Origin: Clostridium sp. N3C
GTDB taxonomy: Bacteria > Bacillota > Clostridia > Clostridiales > Clostridiaceae
Assembly: GCF_900095445.1 (NCBI RefSeq)
Contig: NZ_FMJL01000001.1
Coordinates: 62,001-126,000 of the forward strand
DNA length: 64,000 bases
Direction: 5' to 3'
The notes beneath the pieces were generated by a model that saw only the letters and a list, made by a program, of their open reading frames with translations, was not told the origin of the DNA and did no database searches. The translations under genes and the position numbers were made by a program. Shown piece after piece: positions 33,795 through 43,124 of this stretch. Position 1 is the stretch's first letter; each line of letters starts with the position of its first letter.

Positions 33795-35447
33795 ATGTTA
33801 AGATCGCTTTACTCAGGAATAAGTGGAATGAAGGTAAATCAAACAAAATTAGATGTTATTGGTAATAATATATCAAATGTTAGCACCACTGCTTTTAAAT
33901 ATAGTAGAACTAGATTTCAGGACATGCTTAGCCAAAGTGTTACTGATGCAATGTCCCCAAGTACTAATCTAGGAGGTGTTAACCCAAGTCAGGTTGGATT
34001 AGGAGTTAAGTTAGCAGGTATTGATACTATAGTTTCTCAAGGAAACATGCAATCTACTTCCAGAAGTTTAGACGTGGCAATTGATGGTGAAGGTTACTTT
34101 ATGGTAGGTAAAGGACCAACTATTTTTGAAGATAACAGCATACAAGTAAACCATCAGCCAGGAACTCATACTATTAGCAATGAGTCCTTAACTAACTCAA
34201 AGATGCAAATTAATTATACAAGAGATGGTTCCTTTACATTAGATAGTGATGGTAATCTTTTGACTTCTGATGGTTATAGAGTGTTAGGATATTCTTTAAC
34301 TAATGATTTAGCTTCAATGGATCCAACAGCTCAAGCACCAAATGTAGTTACTGCAGGAGGATTTAACTTTGCCTTTGGTCCTGGAGCTTCTTTAAATGGC
34401 TACAGCATAGTTTTAGGTAAGGTTGGACCAGATACAGTAGCTTCAGCAGAAGTTGATACCATTTCAAAGAGAATAATTCTGAACGGTGATTTCTCAAAGC
34501 CAAATGGTATTACTAGCGAACAGGCAGCTTCAGCTATTAATAAGGCTCTTAATGCAGCAGGAATACCACAGACAGTTAGTGTAACTGGTAATAACACAAG
34601 GATAACTGGTTTAAATTCTAGTGTTACAGGTGATGCTGCAACAATTTTAGGTTTAACCTTAACTGTAACAGAGCCAGGAGTATTGGATGGATATTCAATA
34701 GAAATTGGTAATATAGCTCCAGGAACAGCCACCAGTGCAAATGTTGATACAAAGTATAAAAAGATAATCATCAATGGTGATTTTACAAATACCGTTTCTG
34801 AGGCAGACGTTGTTAATGCTATAAACGCAGCTTTGAAGAATAAGGCTATTGGAACTTCAACAAATGTGGTAGCAGTAGGTAGTGGGGCCTTTACATCAAT
34901 TTCAGGTACTACTTCAGGCGTAGCAGATGGAGGTACCCCTGTTCAAAGTATAGCTGAAGATGGAGTTATTAACTTTGTAGATGCCACTAAGGAAGTAAAA
35001 TCTTATGATGGTAGCTTAAAAACCTTAAGGATTCCTGATAAAGTAAGAATTCCAGGTGAAAATGTAGAATTAAGAATTATATCCTATAGTATTAGTAAAG
35101 ATGGATTAATAAGTGGTGTATTGGAAGATGGTAGAGTAGCAGCTCTTGGACAAATTGCTATGGCATCTTTCAAGAATCCAGCTGGTTTGACAAAGATGGG
35201 AAACAACTTGTATCAAGCTTCAGTTAACTCCGGTGAAGCAACAATAAGAAGTGGTATTGGTACTCTTGGAGAAGATAATAGCCAGGGGTATGGAGATGCT
35301 CTTCAAGGTATGTTGGAGGCTTCAAATGTTGATTTAGCTGAACAGTTTACTGAAATGATAGTAACATCAAGAGCTTTCCAAGCTTCAGGAAAAATGATAA
35401 CTACAGGAGATGAAATTCTTCAAGATATTATTAACCTAAAGAGGTAA
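33795..35447 (+). CDS. flgE: Flagellar hook protein FlgE, with internal repeat
   Basis: 550 residues. The start MLRSLYSGISGMKVNQTKLD, NISNVSTTAFKYSRTRF and the C-terminal LAEQFTEMIVTSRAFQASGK are the hook-protein ends. SLDVAIDGEGYFMV is the conserved beta motif. The variable centre has two tandem units of 97 residues: LNGYSIVLG at residue 200 and LDGYSIEIG at 297, each followed by a VDT..K.IIINGDF-like strand. FlgE builds the hook. It may be controlled at translation by the structured leader upstream. The terminal domains are normal. Confidence 0.95.
   Translation: MLRSLYSGISGMKVNQTKLDVIGNNISNVSTTAFKYSRTRFQDMLSQSVTDAMSPSTNLGGVNPSQVGLGVKLAGIDTIVSQGNMQSTSRSLDVAIDGEGYFMVGKGPTIFEDNSIQVNHQPGTHTISNESLTNSKMQINYTRDGSFTLDSDGNLLTSDGYRVLGYSLTNDLASMDPTAQAPNVVTAGGFNFAFGPGASLNGYSIVLGKVGPDTVASAEVDTISKRIILNGDFSKPNGITSEQAASAINKALNAAGIPQTVSVTGNNTRITGLNSSVTGDAATILGLTLTVTEPGVLDGYSIEIGNIAPGTATSANVDTKYKKIIINGDFTNTVSEADVVNAINAALKNKAIGTSTNVVAVGSGAFTSISGTTSGVADGGTPVQSIAEDGVINFVDATKEVKSYDGSLKTLRIPDKVRIPGENVELRIISYSISKDGLISGVLEDGRVAALGQIAMASFKNPAGLTKMGNNLYQASVNSGEATIRSGIGTLGEDNSQGYGDALQGMLEASNVDLAEQFTEMIVTSRAFQASGKMITTGDEILQDIINLKR
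34383..34950 (+). repeat. Tandem 291-bp coding repeat inside flgE
   Basis: Two in-frame units of 97 codons, with matching points at 34392 (LNGYSIVLG) and 34683 (LDGYSIEIG), then SKRIILNGDF and YKKIIINGDF, then AINKALNAAG and AINAALKNKA. The units have diverged well beyond the DNA level, so the duplication is old or selected to vary. They form the exposed middle of the hook protein. Confidence 0.8.
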
Positions 35448-35487
35448 CATTGGGTACTTAATATATTAATTACAGTTAGATTTCTAG

Positions 35488-35524
35488 GGTCGTATAGAGT
35501 ATAATAAAAATACTCTATACGACC
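35488..35524 (+). promoter_or_regulatory. Perfect 15-bp hairpin after flgE, no U tract
   Basis: GGTCGTATAGAGTAT (35488-35502) pairs fully with ATACTCTATACGACC (35510-35524) around a 7-base loop. The following bases (TATGATAAGAG) contain no T run, and genes of the same operon follow. It looks like an mRNA 3'-end protector or processing site that could raise hook message level above the distal genes. A weak or factor-dependent terminator is the alternative. Confidence 0.65.
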
Positions 35525-35550
35525 TATGATAAGAGCTGTGGAGGTTAATC

Positions 35551-35742
35551 ATGATAAAATTAACGGGATTTAATGGTAAGGACTTTGTTTTAAATGCGGA
35601 ACATATTGAAAAGATTGAAGAAGTACCAGAGTGCCTCATTACATTGATTAATGGCAAAAAATATATGGTAAGAGAGAATTGCCAGCAGGTAATTGATAAA
35701 GTAATAGAATATAAAAAGAGAATTTTTAGTTTAAGTTTGTAG
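35551..35742 (+). CDS. SwrD/FlbD family protein
   Basis: 63 residues with the family pattern MIKLTGFNGKDFVLNAEHIE and ITLINGKKYMVRENCQQVID. It lies between the hook gene and motA. In B. subtilis the family member SwrD (YlzI) raises motor torque; FlbD-type names are used in other bacteria. Position directly before the stator genes fits that role. GGAGG lies 8 bases before the ATG. Confidence 0.9.
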   Translation: MIKLTGFNGKDFVLNAEHIEKIEEVPECLITLINGKKYMVRENCQQVIDKVIEYKKRIFSLSL

Positions 35743-35753
35743 GAGGCATCAAT

Positions 35754-36557
35754 ATGAAGAAACTGGACATAATGACCTTCATAGGTTTTTTTGTAGGTGT
35801 ATTTGTTATTTTGTGGGGTATTATGATTAACGGTAGTTTATCGTCATTTTATGATTTTGCATCAGTAGTAATTACCCTATTGGGTTCTTTGATGGCAGTA
35901 GCGATAAATTATCCTATTTCTGAATTCAAAAGATTATTTACAGTTATTTTAAAAAGTTTTAAAGGAATGACTATGTCTAACTTTGAAACTATAAGTCTAT
36001 TTACTAATTTATCTAGAAAAGCAAGAAGAGAAGGGTTATTATCCTTAGAAGACGAAGTAAATAATATCGAAGATGATTATTTAAAAAAGGGACTTCAAAT
36101 GGTAATTGACGGAATAGAGCCAGAAACCATAAGAAGTATAATGGAATTAGAAATAGATGAAATGGTAAAAAGACACTCTGTTGGTCAGAATATGCTAAAG
36201 TCTTGGGCTGCTTACGCTCCAGCTTTTGGTATGATCGGTACCCTTATAGGACTTATACAAATGCTTGTTGAATTAGATGATTCTAGTAAAATAGCATCTG
36301 GTATGGCTGTAGCATTAATAACAACTTTCTATGGATCAGTATTGGCCAACCTTATATTTACTCCTATGGCTGCTAAATTAGCCTTGAAAACAGAAATGGA
36401 GGCAGGCAACAGAGAAATGATGCTAGAAGGAATTCTTGCTATACAGTCAGGTGTTAACCCAAGAATTGTTGAAAATAAACTTCTTTGCTATTTATCACCA
36501 AAGGATAGAAAGAAGTATCAGGAACAAAATACTGAAAATGCAGAAGGAGTGCAGTAA
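35754..36557 (+). CDS. motA: Flagellar stator protein MotA
   Basis: 267 residues with four membrane segments, the first being IMTFIGFFVGVFVILWGIM. The conserved AYAPAFGMIGTLIGLIQML and the fourth segment (MAVALITTFYGSVLANLIF) line the proton or sodium channel. The charged cytoplasmic loop that meets FliG lies between the second and third segments. It is coupled to motB, whose start is 2 bp after its stop. Confidence 0.96.
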   Translation: MKKLDIMTFIGFFVGVFVILWGIMINGSLSSFYDFASVVITLLGSLMAVAINYPISEFKRLFTVILKSFKGMTMSNFETISLFTNLSRKARREGLLSLEDEVNNIEDDYLKKGLQMVIDGIEPETIRSIMELEIDEMVKRHSVGQNMLKSWAAYAPAFGMIGTLIGLIQMLVELDDSSKIASGMAVALITTFYGSVLANLIFTPMAAKLALKTEMEAGNREMMLEGILAIQSGVNPRIVENKLLCYLSPKDRKKYQEQNTENAEGVQ

Positions 36558-36558
36558 T

Positions 36559-37296
36559 ATGGCAAGGAAAAAGCGTGGGGGTGCAGATGGGCCATCAGGT
36601 AACGAATGGTTACAAACTTATTCTGATACAATGACACTTCTGTTGACATTCTTTATACTTCTGTATTCTTTTTCGACTGTGGATGCTGAAAAGTTTAAAA
36701 TGATTTCTTCAGCACTACAGAGTATACTTACGGGGCAGGAGAGCACATCTATTTTTGACTACAATATGTCATCTGGTAGTGTACCTATTGTAGGAGAAGA
36801 CACTAAGACTAATGAAATAGATATTGGAGAAGCTTCTGGTGAGCCTAGCATGTATGAGCAGGTTCTAGAATTTATAAATGAGAATAATTTAGAGTCTGTA
36901 GTAACTATAACTAGAGACAGTAGAGGTATAATAATTCAACTTAGAGATAACATACTTTTTGAGTCTGGTAGTGCTGATATAAAAGAAAATAGTAAGCAAA
37001 TACTAGAAAAAATAAGCACCCTTATATTGAGATTTGATAATGAAATAATAATTGAAGGTCATACTGATAATGTGCCTATTCATAATGCAAAGTATGATAG
37101 CAACTGGGAGCTATCTTCTGCTAGAGCTAACAATGTTTTAAAATATTTTATTTATGAAAAAAAGGTAAATCCATATAGAATTTCTGCCCATGCCTATGGA
37201 GAGTATAAACCAGTTATGCCTAATGACACACCTGAGCATAGGGCGGTAAATAGGAGAGTTAATATACTAATAGTAACTACAGAGCAAAAGGAGTAA
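36559..37296 (+). CDS. motB: Flagellar stator protein MotB
   Basis: 245 residues from the ATG at 36559; a longer in-frame reading lies inside motA and is rejected. The single membrane segment contains the ion-binding Asp23 (YSDTMTLLLTFFILLYS). The C-terminal OmpA-like domain binds peptidoglycan (IIIEGHTDNVPIHNAKYDS, then NWELSSARANNVLKYF). It anchors the stator. AAGGAG lies 9 bases upstream. Confidence 0.96.
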   Translation: MARKKRGGADGPSGNEWLQTYSDTMTLLLTFFILLYSFSTVDAEKFKMISSALQSILTGQESTSIFDYNMSSGSVPIVGEDTKTNEIDIGEASGEPSMYEQVLEFINENNLESVVTITRDSRGIIIQLRDNILFESGSADIKENSKQILEKISTLILRFDNEIIIEGHTDNVPIHNAKYDSNWELSSARANNVLKYFIYEKKVNPYRISAHAYGEYKPVMPNDTPEHRAVNRRVNILIVTTEQKE

Positions 37297-37301
37297 GTAT
37301 T

Positions 37302-37778
37302 ATGAGCGAAGTGAAAAATAATAAATTAAAAGGGAATACTATGGTCACTATATTACTTATAATATTCGGTGCCCTGTTAGTAGGTGCAGCAGCTTTTGGC
37401 GGATATATGCTTGCTAGCAAAGCTTCAAATAATAATGTAGTAAAACAAGATGAGCAGCAGGAAGTAAAGGAAGAAAGTTTTTATTCCGCTGGAGAGTTTA
37501 CTGTTAATTTAGCAAATACTAACGCTAGAAAATATTTAAAGACTACAGTTGTATTAGCTTATGATATTAAAAATGAAGAATTAACAGAAGAACTAACAAA
37601 AAAAACCGATGCTGTAAGAGATTGTATTATTAGTGTTTTAAGAACTAAAAAAGCTGAAGAACTACAAACAGCCACTGGTCCCGAAGAACTTAAAAATGAA
37701 ATTATAACTAGAGTAAATTCAATTTTGTCTAAAGGTAGATTGTCCAGTATTTACTATAAAGAATTCGTCATTCAATAG
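37302..37778 (+). CDS. fliL: Flagellar basal body-associated protein FliL
   Basis: 158 residues. It has one N-terminal membrane segment (MVTILLIIFGALLVGAAAF) and a periplasm-side domain with FYSAGEFTVNLANTNARKYL and LKTTVVLAYDIKNEELTEEL, the FliL pattern. FliL surrounds or supports the stator. It lies directly after motAB. Confidence 0.94.
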   Translation: MSEVKNNKLKGNTMVTILLIIFGALLVGAAAFGGYMLASKASNNNVVKQDEQQEVKEESFYSAGEFTVNLANTNARKYLKTTVVLAYDIKNEELTEELTKKTDAVRDCIISVLRTKKAEELQTATGPEELKNEIITRVNSILSKGRLSSIYYKEFVIQ

Positions 37779-37789
37779 GGATGGTGATT

Positions 37790-38137
37790 ATGAAAGATAC
37801 TTTACTAATGTTTCTCCAGATACTAGTATTTTTACCTTTTGTGCTTTTACTAATTTATCTCTCTCTTAAGCTTGGAGGTACAAAGTTTCATAGTTTGCAA
37901 AATAATAAATTTATTAAAATTTATGAAAGAACTGCAGTATCCAAGGATAATAGTTTGGTAATAGCACAAATAGGTAAAAAAGGTTATGTGTTAGCTTCCT
38001 GCAATGGTAAGTTAGAAGTGCTTCGAGAACTGGAGGAAGAAGAAATGAAAAGTATAACTATGCAGAAAAGTATACCCAAATACAATAATTTAAAAGATTT
38101 ATATAAAAAAATAGGATTAAAGAGGAAAGATACGTGA
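37790..38137 (+). CDS. fliO: Flagellar biosynthesis protein FliO/FliZ
   Basis: 115 residues from the ATG at 37790, chosen by distance from TAGGGA (37776-37781); an ATG at 37781 would add three residues. One N-terminal membrane segment (LMFLQILVFLPFVLLLIYLS), then the small cytoplasmic domain IKIYERTAVSKDNSLVIAQI typical of FliO/FliZ. FliO helps assemble FliP. Its stop overlaps the fliP start region. Confidence 0.88.
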   Translation: MKDTLLMFLQILVFLPFVLLLIYLSLKLGGTKFHSLQNNKFIKIYERTAVSKDNSLVIAQIGKKGYVLASCNGKLEVLRELEEEEMKSITMQKSIPKYNNLKDLYKKIGLKRKDT

Positions 38138-38907
38138 TGAAAAAGTGGACGAAAACATTATTGTTTGCTGCGACGCTTATAGCTGTTTTAATGGTTATGT
38201 CCCAAAGAGTATTAGCAGCACCAGAGAATATAACTATTCCTAATGTTAATATTTCAGTGGATGGTGCCAATACACCAGCAGATTACGTTAGCAATATAAA
38301 GCTTTTGATAATCTTAACAATTCTTACGCTATTACCATCTTTTATTATTATGGTAACTAGTTTTACTAGAACTATAGTAGTTTTTTCTTTTCTAAAAAGT
38401 GCCATTGGAGCTCAACAGTCTATACCAAGTCAGGTATTAATTGGGCTAGCTTTATTTCTTACTATATTTATCATGGCACCTACCTACAATCAAATAAATG
38501 AGAAAGCTCTTAAGCCTTACATGGAAGGCACAATAACACAAGAGCAAGCTATAGAGGAAGGTTCTAAACCTTTGAGGGAATTTATGCTAAAACAAACTAG
38601 GCAAAAGGATCTACAGCTTTTTGTTGAAGCTGCGGATGTACAAGGGGAAATAACTAGAGAAAATGTTCCTTTATATGTAGTAATACCGGCTTTTGCCATT
38701 AGTGAATTAAAAACAGCCTTTACCATGGGATTTTTATTGTATATTCCATTCTTAATAATAGATTTAGTAGTTGCAAGTGTATTGATGTCTATGGGTATGT
38801 TTATGTTACCGCCAGTTATGATATCTTTACCTTTTAAATTATTGCTATTTGTAATGGTAGATGGGTGGAATCTATTAATAAAGACACTAATAACAAGCTT
38901 TACATGA
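38137..38907 (+). CDS. fliP: Flagellar export gate protein FliP
   Basis: 256 residues from the ATG at 38137; a GTG one codon earlier is possible. It begins with a signal peptide (KTLLFAATLIAVLMVMSQRV then LAAPENI), as FliP proteins do. Conserved parts: LTLLPSFIIMVTSFTRTIVV, LIGLALFLTIFIMAPTYNQI and MGMFMLPPVMISLPFKLLLF. FliP forms the core of the export gate with FliQ and FliR. Confidence 0.97.
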   Translation: MKKWTKTLLFAATLIAVLMVMSQRVLAAPENITIPNVNISVDGANTPADYVSNIKLLIILTILTLLPSFIIMVTSFTRTIVVFSFLKSAIGAQQSIPSQVLIGLALFLTIFIMAPTYNQINEKALKPYMEGTITQEQAIEEGSKPLREFMLKQTRQKDLQLFVEAADVQGEITRENVPLYVVIPAFAISELKTAFTMGFLLYIPFLIIDLVVASVLMSMGMFMLPPVMISLPFKLLLFVMVDGWNLLIKTLITSFT

Positions 38908-38918
38908 GGTGAGATAAG

Positions 38919-39188
38919 ATGAGTGAAAATATGTTAATGGGAATTATAAAAGATGCGATCACTACTGGGCTAACAGTAGCAGCACCTATTTTATTAATTT
39001 CCCTAGTGGTTGGATTAATAATCAGCATATTTCAAGCCACAACTCAAATTCAAGAGCAAACTTTGACCTTTGTACCTAAGTTAATAACTGTGGCGCTAAT
39101 TGGTCTTTTAGCAGGCAGTTGGATGCTTCATACACTAATAGATTTTACCACAAGGATATTTAATATAATGTCTAACTTAGTACAGTAA
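38919..39188 (+). CDS. fliQ: Flagellar export gate protein FliQ
   Basis: 89 residues, two membrane hairpin segments, with the family motif LISLVVGLIISIFQATTQIQ and QTLTFVPKLITVALIGLL. FliQ wraps around the FliP-FliR core. It lies 11 bp after fliP and 16 bp before fliR. Confidence 0.97.
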   Translation: MSENMLMGIIKDAITTGLTVAAPILLISLVVGLIISIFQATTQIQEQTLTFVPKLITVALIGLLAGSWMLHTLIDFTTRIFNIMSNLVQ

Positions 39189-39204
39189 ACTTAGGAGGCA
39201 TAAG

Positions 39205-41039
39205 TTGATAAACACAATTTATTACTTAACCATTTTGATGGTGTTTTTAAGAATGTTAACTTTTTGTACTACTGTCCCTATTTTTTTCCTAAAGGGACAC
39301 CAACAACAATGAAAGTTTTTATAGCTGGTATACTATCTTTTGTGATAGCTCCAACCATAAATACAACCTCATTGCTTGAAGTTAATAATAATATTTATTT
39401 AATTACATTTATTGTAAATGAAGTCATTGCAGGTTTACTAATGGGGTTAGTTACAAATACAGCCTTTAATATTATGAAAATGGCTGGTCAACTAATGGAT
39501 ACTCATGTAGGCTTAGGTATGATAAATCTATTAGATCCTAACACAAATACAAATAGTACTTTAATAGAAAATTTATTTTATTGGATAAGTTTAATGATAT
39601 TTTTTTTAATAGATGGTCACCATTTGTTAATTAAGCTCTTAATTCAGAGCTTTAATAGTATAGGTCTAGGGCAATCCGTATTAAGTTTGGGAAGTATATC
39701 CGTTGCCATAGACTCAATAATTAATTATTTTACAATTGGTTTGAAAATAGCAATACCTATCGTATTGATAATACTTATAACAGATATCGTTTTAGGTCTA
39801 GTTTCTAGAACAGTTCCTCAATTAAATATTATGATACTTGGACTACCAGTTAAATTGCTAGTAGGATTGACAGCTATAATGTTGGCATTACCAGTTATAT
39901 TTAAAGGAATTGTTTTAGCCTTTGATAAATTACCAGATATATTTAAGGATTTATTTAAAGCAGTTCCTCTTGTATTTGTATTTGCATCGGAAGAGAAGAC
40001 TGAAGAGGCCACACCTAAAAAGAAGAGCGATGCAAGAAAAAAGGGGCAGGTAGCAAGAAGTAAGGAAGTATCTTTAGCTTTAACCTTAGTTACCAGTACT
40101 ATATTAATATCTGTGCTTGGTGGATATGTAGGAAATAACTTTCAAGCTACTTTAACATATTTTTTAACTTATGACTTAACAGAATTTAGTCTTGAAAGTT
40201 TAAAAGCACTTACAGTAACTGTTATATACAGAATAGGAATGATTATTTTACCAATAGCCTTTCCTATTATGATAATGGGTGTAGCAGCTAACTATATTCA
40301 AACAGGTTTTTTATTTACTGGTGAACCACTAAAACCTAAATTTTCAAAATTAAATCCTATTAACGGTTTTAAGAGAATGTTTTCATCTAGAACTGTGGTA
40401 GAATTAATTAAAGAAATAATTATGGTTTCCATAGTTGGCTATATAGGTTATAGTTTTTTAATGGATAAAATTAAAGATATATTGAATATTGGTTTTTTAA
40501 GTGTCAATGCTATACCAAAAGAGTTTGGAAATATAGTTATTGATATATTTCTGAAGATTTCTATTTTTATGGTGGTTGTAGCAGCTGTTGATTATTTTTA
40601 TCAATGGCGAATGTTTAAAAAGGATTTAAAGATGACTAAGCAGGAAATAAAGGAAGAATACAAACAGTCAGAAGGAGATCCTCAAATAAAATCTAAGATC
40701 AAACAAAAGCAAAGAGAGATAGCTAGCAGAAGAATGATGGCTAGTGTACCTGATGCCACTGTAGTTATTACCAACCCTACCCATATAGCTGTAGCTTTAA
40801 AATATGAAGAGGGTGGTAAATCTGCACCAAAGGTTGTAGCTAAAGGTACAGATTACATAGCTATAAAAATAAAGGAGTTAGCAAAGGAAAGTGATGTTCC
40901 AATTATTGAGAATAAGCCATTGGCAAGATTGATTTTTGAAAAAGTAGAATTAGAACAAGAGATTCCAGTAGATATGTATCAAGCGGTAGCAGAGATTCTT
41001 GCAGTGGTATACAAAATGAAGAAGAAAAAGATTAAATAA
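39205..41039 (+). pseudogene. fliR-flhB: FliR-FlhB fusion, broken by a one-base frameshift in a T7 tract
   Basis: TAGGAGG (39192-39198) points to TTG at 39205, which opens MINTIYYLTILMVFLRMLTF and CTTVPIF, the proper FliR start. After seven T (39281-39287) this frame turns to nonsense and stops at 39307-39309. The FliR sequence continues in the -1 frame (FFPKGTPTTMKVFIAG). Eight T would restore one frame of about 611 codons. The FliR part is followed by FlhB (EEKTEEATPKKKSDARKKGQ), with the autocleavage site NPTH intact. FliR-FlhB fusions are natural in Clostridium. Either the base is missing in the sequence, the gene is off in this strain, or slippage on the T tract restores it. Confidence 0.85.
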
Positions 41040-41054
41040 TAAAGGGTGATAATT

Positions 41055-43124
41055 TTGGCTTTAAATAATTCTTCAAAATTTAATTTAAAAAATCAGCAAG
41101 ATACCATAATTGCCTTTGGGGTAATAGGTATAGTTATGATGATAATTATCCCCTTACCTACATGGTTAATGGACGTTTTCTTGGCATTAAATATAAGCAT
41201 ATCAGTAATAATCATGCTGATCACTATGTTTACCACAGAAGTATTACAATTTTCTGTGTTTCCTACCTTATTATTGATAACCACACTTTTTAGATTAGCT
41301 TTAAATATTTCATCTACTCGATTAATTTTAAGTAAAGGTAATGCGGGTAAGATAATTGAAGCCTTTGGAACTTTCGTAGTAGGTGGAAACTATGCAGTAG
41401 GTATTATAATCTTTTTAATAATAGTAATTATTCAATTTGTTGTTATTACTAATGGTGCTGGCAGAGTATCTGAAGTTTCAGCTAGATTTACTTTGGATGC
41501 TATGCCAGGAAAACAGATGAGTATAGATGCAGATCTAAATTCAGGCATGATTGATGAAGCAACTGCAAGGAAGAGAAGAAAGGAATTGCAGATGGAAGCT
41601 GACTTTTATGGAGCTATGGATGGTGCTTCTAAGTTCGTAAAAGGTGATGCAATTGCCGGAATTATTATCACGCTTATTAATATAATAGGTGGTATTGTTA
41701 TAGGTGTTGTTATGATGGGGCTACCTATAGGAGAAGCAGCTGCTAAATTTGTGAAGCTAACCATAGGTGATGGATTGGTTAACCAGATACCATCATTATT
41801 AATATCAACAGCATCTGGTATAATTGTTACACGTTCTGGTAACGATGATAGTTTTGGTAATGTAATAGCAAAACAGTTCACTGAATTTCCAAAGGTATTG
41901 GCTGTTGCTGCTGTTGTACTTTTAATTTTAGGTTTCGTTCCAGGTATGCCTACAATTTCTTTTATAGTAATTTCAGTAGGACTAGGATATAGTTCATATT
42001 TACTATTCAAGGAAAAGCAGAAAAAAGTAGCTATGGAAATAGAAACTGAACAAATGGAGATTATAGAAACAGAAAAGAAAGAACCAGAAAATGTAATGAA
42101 CCTTATTTCTGTGGAACCAATGGAAGTTGAAATTGGCTATGGTTTAATACCATTAGCAGATGAAGCTTCTGGTGGAGACTTGTTACAAAGAATAGCTTCT
42201 GTTAGAAGACAATGTGCTATTGAAATGGGTATAGTTGTACAACCTATAAGAATAAGAGACAATTTGCAGTTAAAGACTAATGAATATGTAGTTAAGATAA
42301 GAGGAACAGTAATTGTTTCTGGTGAATTAATGCCTAATATGCTACTTTGTATGGATCCTACTAATGAAAATATGGATATGCCTGGTATTAGAACTATTGA
42401 ACCTACCTTTGGTTTACCTGCAGTATGGATTAATAAAGATCAAAGAGAAGAAGCTGAGATTAAGGGCTTGACTGTAGTAGATCCTACAACGGTGATGGTT
42501 ACTCACTTAACTGAAACAATTAAGGCTCATGCTCATGAGTTACTGGGTAGACAAGAGGTTAAGTTAATAATTGATACCGTTAGAGAAAAATACAGTGCTG
42601 TTGTAGATGAATTAATTCCAGATCTTATGACTATAGGGGAAGTACAAAAGGTATTGCAGAATTTGCTGAAGGAAAAAGTGCCAATAAAGGATATGGTAAC
42701 TATATTAGAATCATTAGCGGATAATTCTAGAGTTACCAAGGATATTGAATTATTAACTGAATATGTTAGATTTGCTTTATCCAGAACTATTTGTAGACCT
42801 CTTATAGATGAAAATAAAACCATTACTGTAGTAACTTTAGATCCTAAAGTAGAGGATATTATTGGTTCTAACCTCCAAAAGTCTATTCAGGGGACTTTCC
42901 CAGCTATAGATCCAGATACTACAGGAGCTATATTAAACTCTATAAAGGATGTATTGCAAAGTGTATACTTTTATGAGAATCAACCAGTATTCCTTGTTTC
43001 ACCTAAGATACGTCCAGCCTTCAGAAAACTTATTGAAATGATTTATCCCAATATAGTTGTATTGTCATTAAATGAAATACCTAACGATGTTGAGATTAGA
43101 ACCGAAGGAGTTGTGACAATCTAA
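41055..43124 (+). CDS. flhA: Flagellar export gate protein FlhA
   Basis: 689 residues from the TTG at 41055, spaced correctly from AAAGGGTG (41041-41048); the GTG at 41046 overlaps that site. The first half holds about eight membrane segments and the FHIPEP-type motif region (FPTLLLITTLFRLALNISST; MPGKQMSIDADLNSGMID). The second half is the cytoplasmic ring domain that receives chaperone-cargo complexes. FlhA and FlhB form the cytoplasmic side of the gate. Its stop overlaps the flhF start. Confidence 0.97.
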   Translation: MALNNSSKFNLKNQQDTIIAFGVIGIVMMIIIPLPTWLMDVFLALNISISVIIMLITMFTTEVLQFSVFPTLLLITTLFRLALNISSTRLILSKGNAGKIIEAFGTFVVGGNYAVGIIIFLIIVIIQFVVITNGAGRVSEVSARFTLDAMPGKQMSIDADLNSGMIDEATARKRRKELQMEADFYGAMDGASKFVKGDAIAGIIITLINIIGGIVIGVVMMGLPIGEAAAKFVKLTIGDGLVNQIPSLLISTASGIIVTRSGNDDSFGNVIAKQFTEFPKVLAVAAVVLLILGFVPGMPTISFIVISVGLGYSSYLLFKEKQKKVAMEIETEQMEIIETEKKEPENVMNLISVEPMEVEIGYGLIPLADEASGGDLLQRIASVRRQCAIEMGIVVQPIRIRDNLQLKTNEYVVKIRGTVIVSGELMPNMLLCMDPTNENMDMPGIRTIEPTFGLPAVWINKDQREEAEIKGLTVVDPTTVMVTHLTETIKAHAHELLGRQEVKLIIDTVREKYSAVVDELIPDLMTIGEVQKVLQNLLKEKVPIKDMVTILESLADNSRVTKDIELLTEYVRFALSRTICRPLIDENKTITVVTLDPKVEDIIGSNLQKSIQGTFPAIDPDTTGAILNSIKDVLQSVYFYENQPVFLVSPKIRPAFRKLIEMIYPNIVVLSLNEIPNDVEIRTEGVVTI

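Noticed and set aside
33285..33846. Minus-strand frames opposite the TIGR02530-type gene and flgE leader
   Set aside because: No ribosome sites, and the plus-strand gene matches a known family.
36436..36558. In-frame upstream extension of motB into motA
   Set aside because: The residues do not match MotB, and the ATG at 36559 has a good ribosome site and the standard MARKK start.
41606..42010. Minus-strand frame of 134 codons opposite flhA
   Set aside because: It lies wholly inside a clear FlhA coding region, has no ribosome site and only mirrors its codon pattern.
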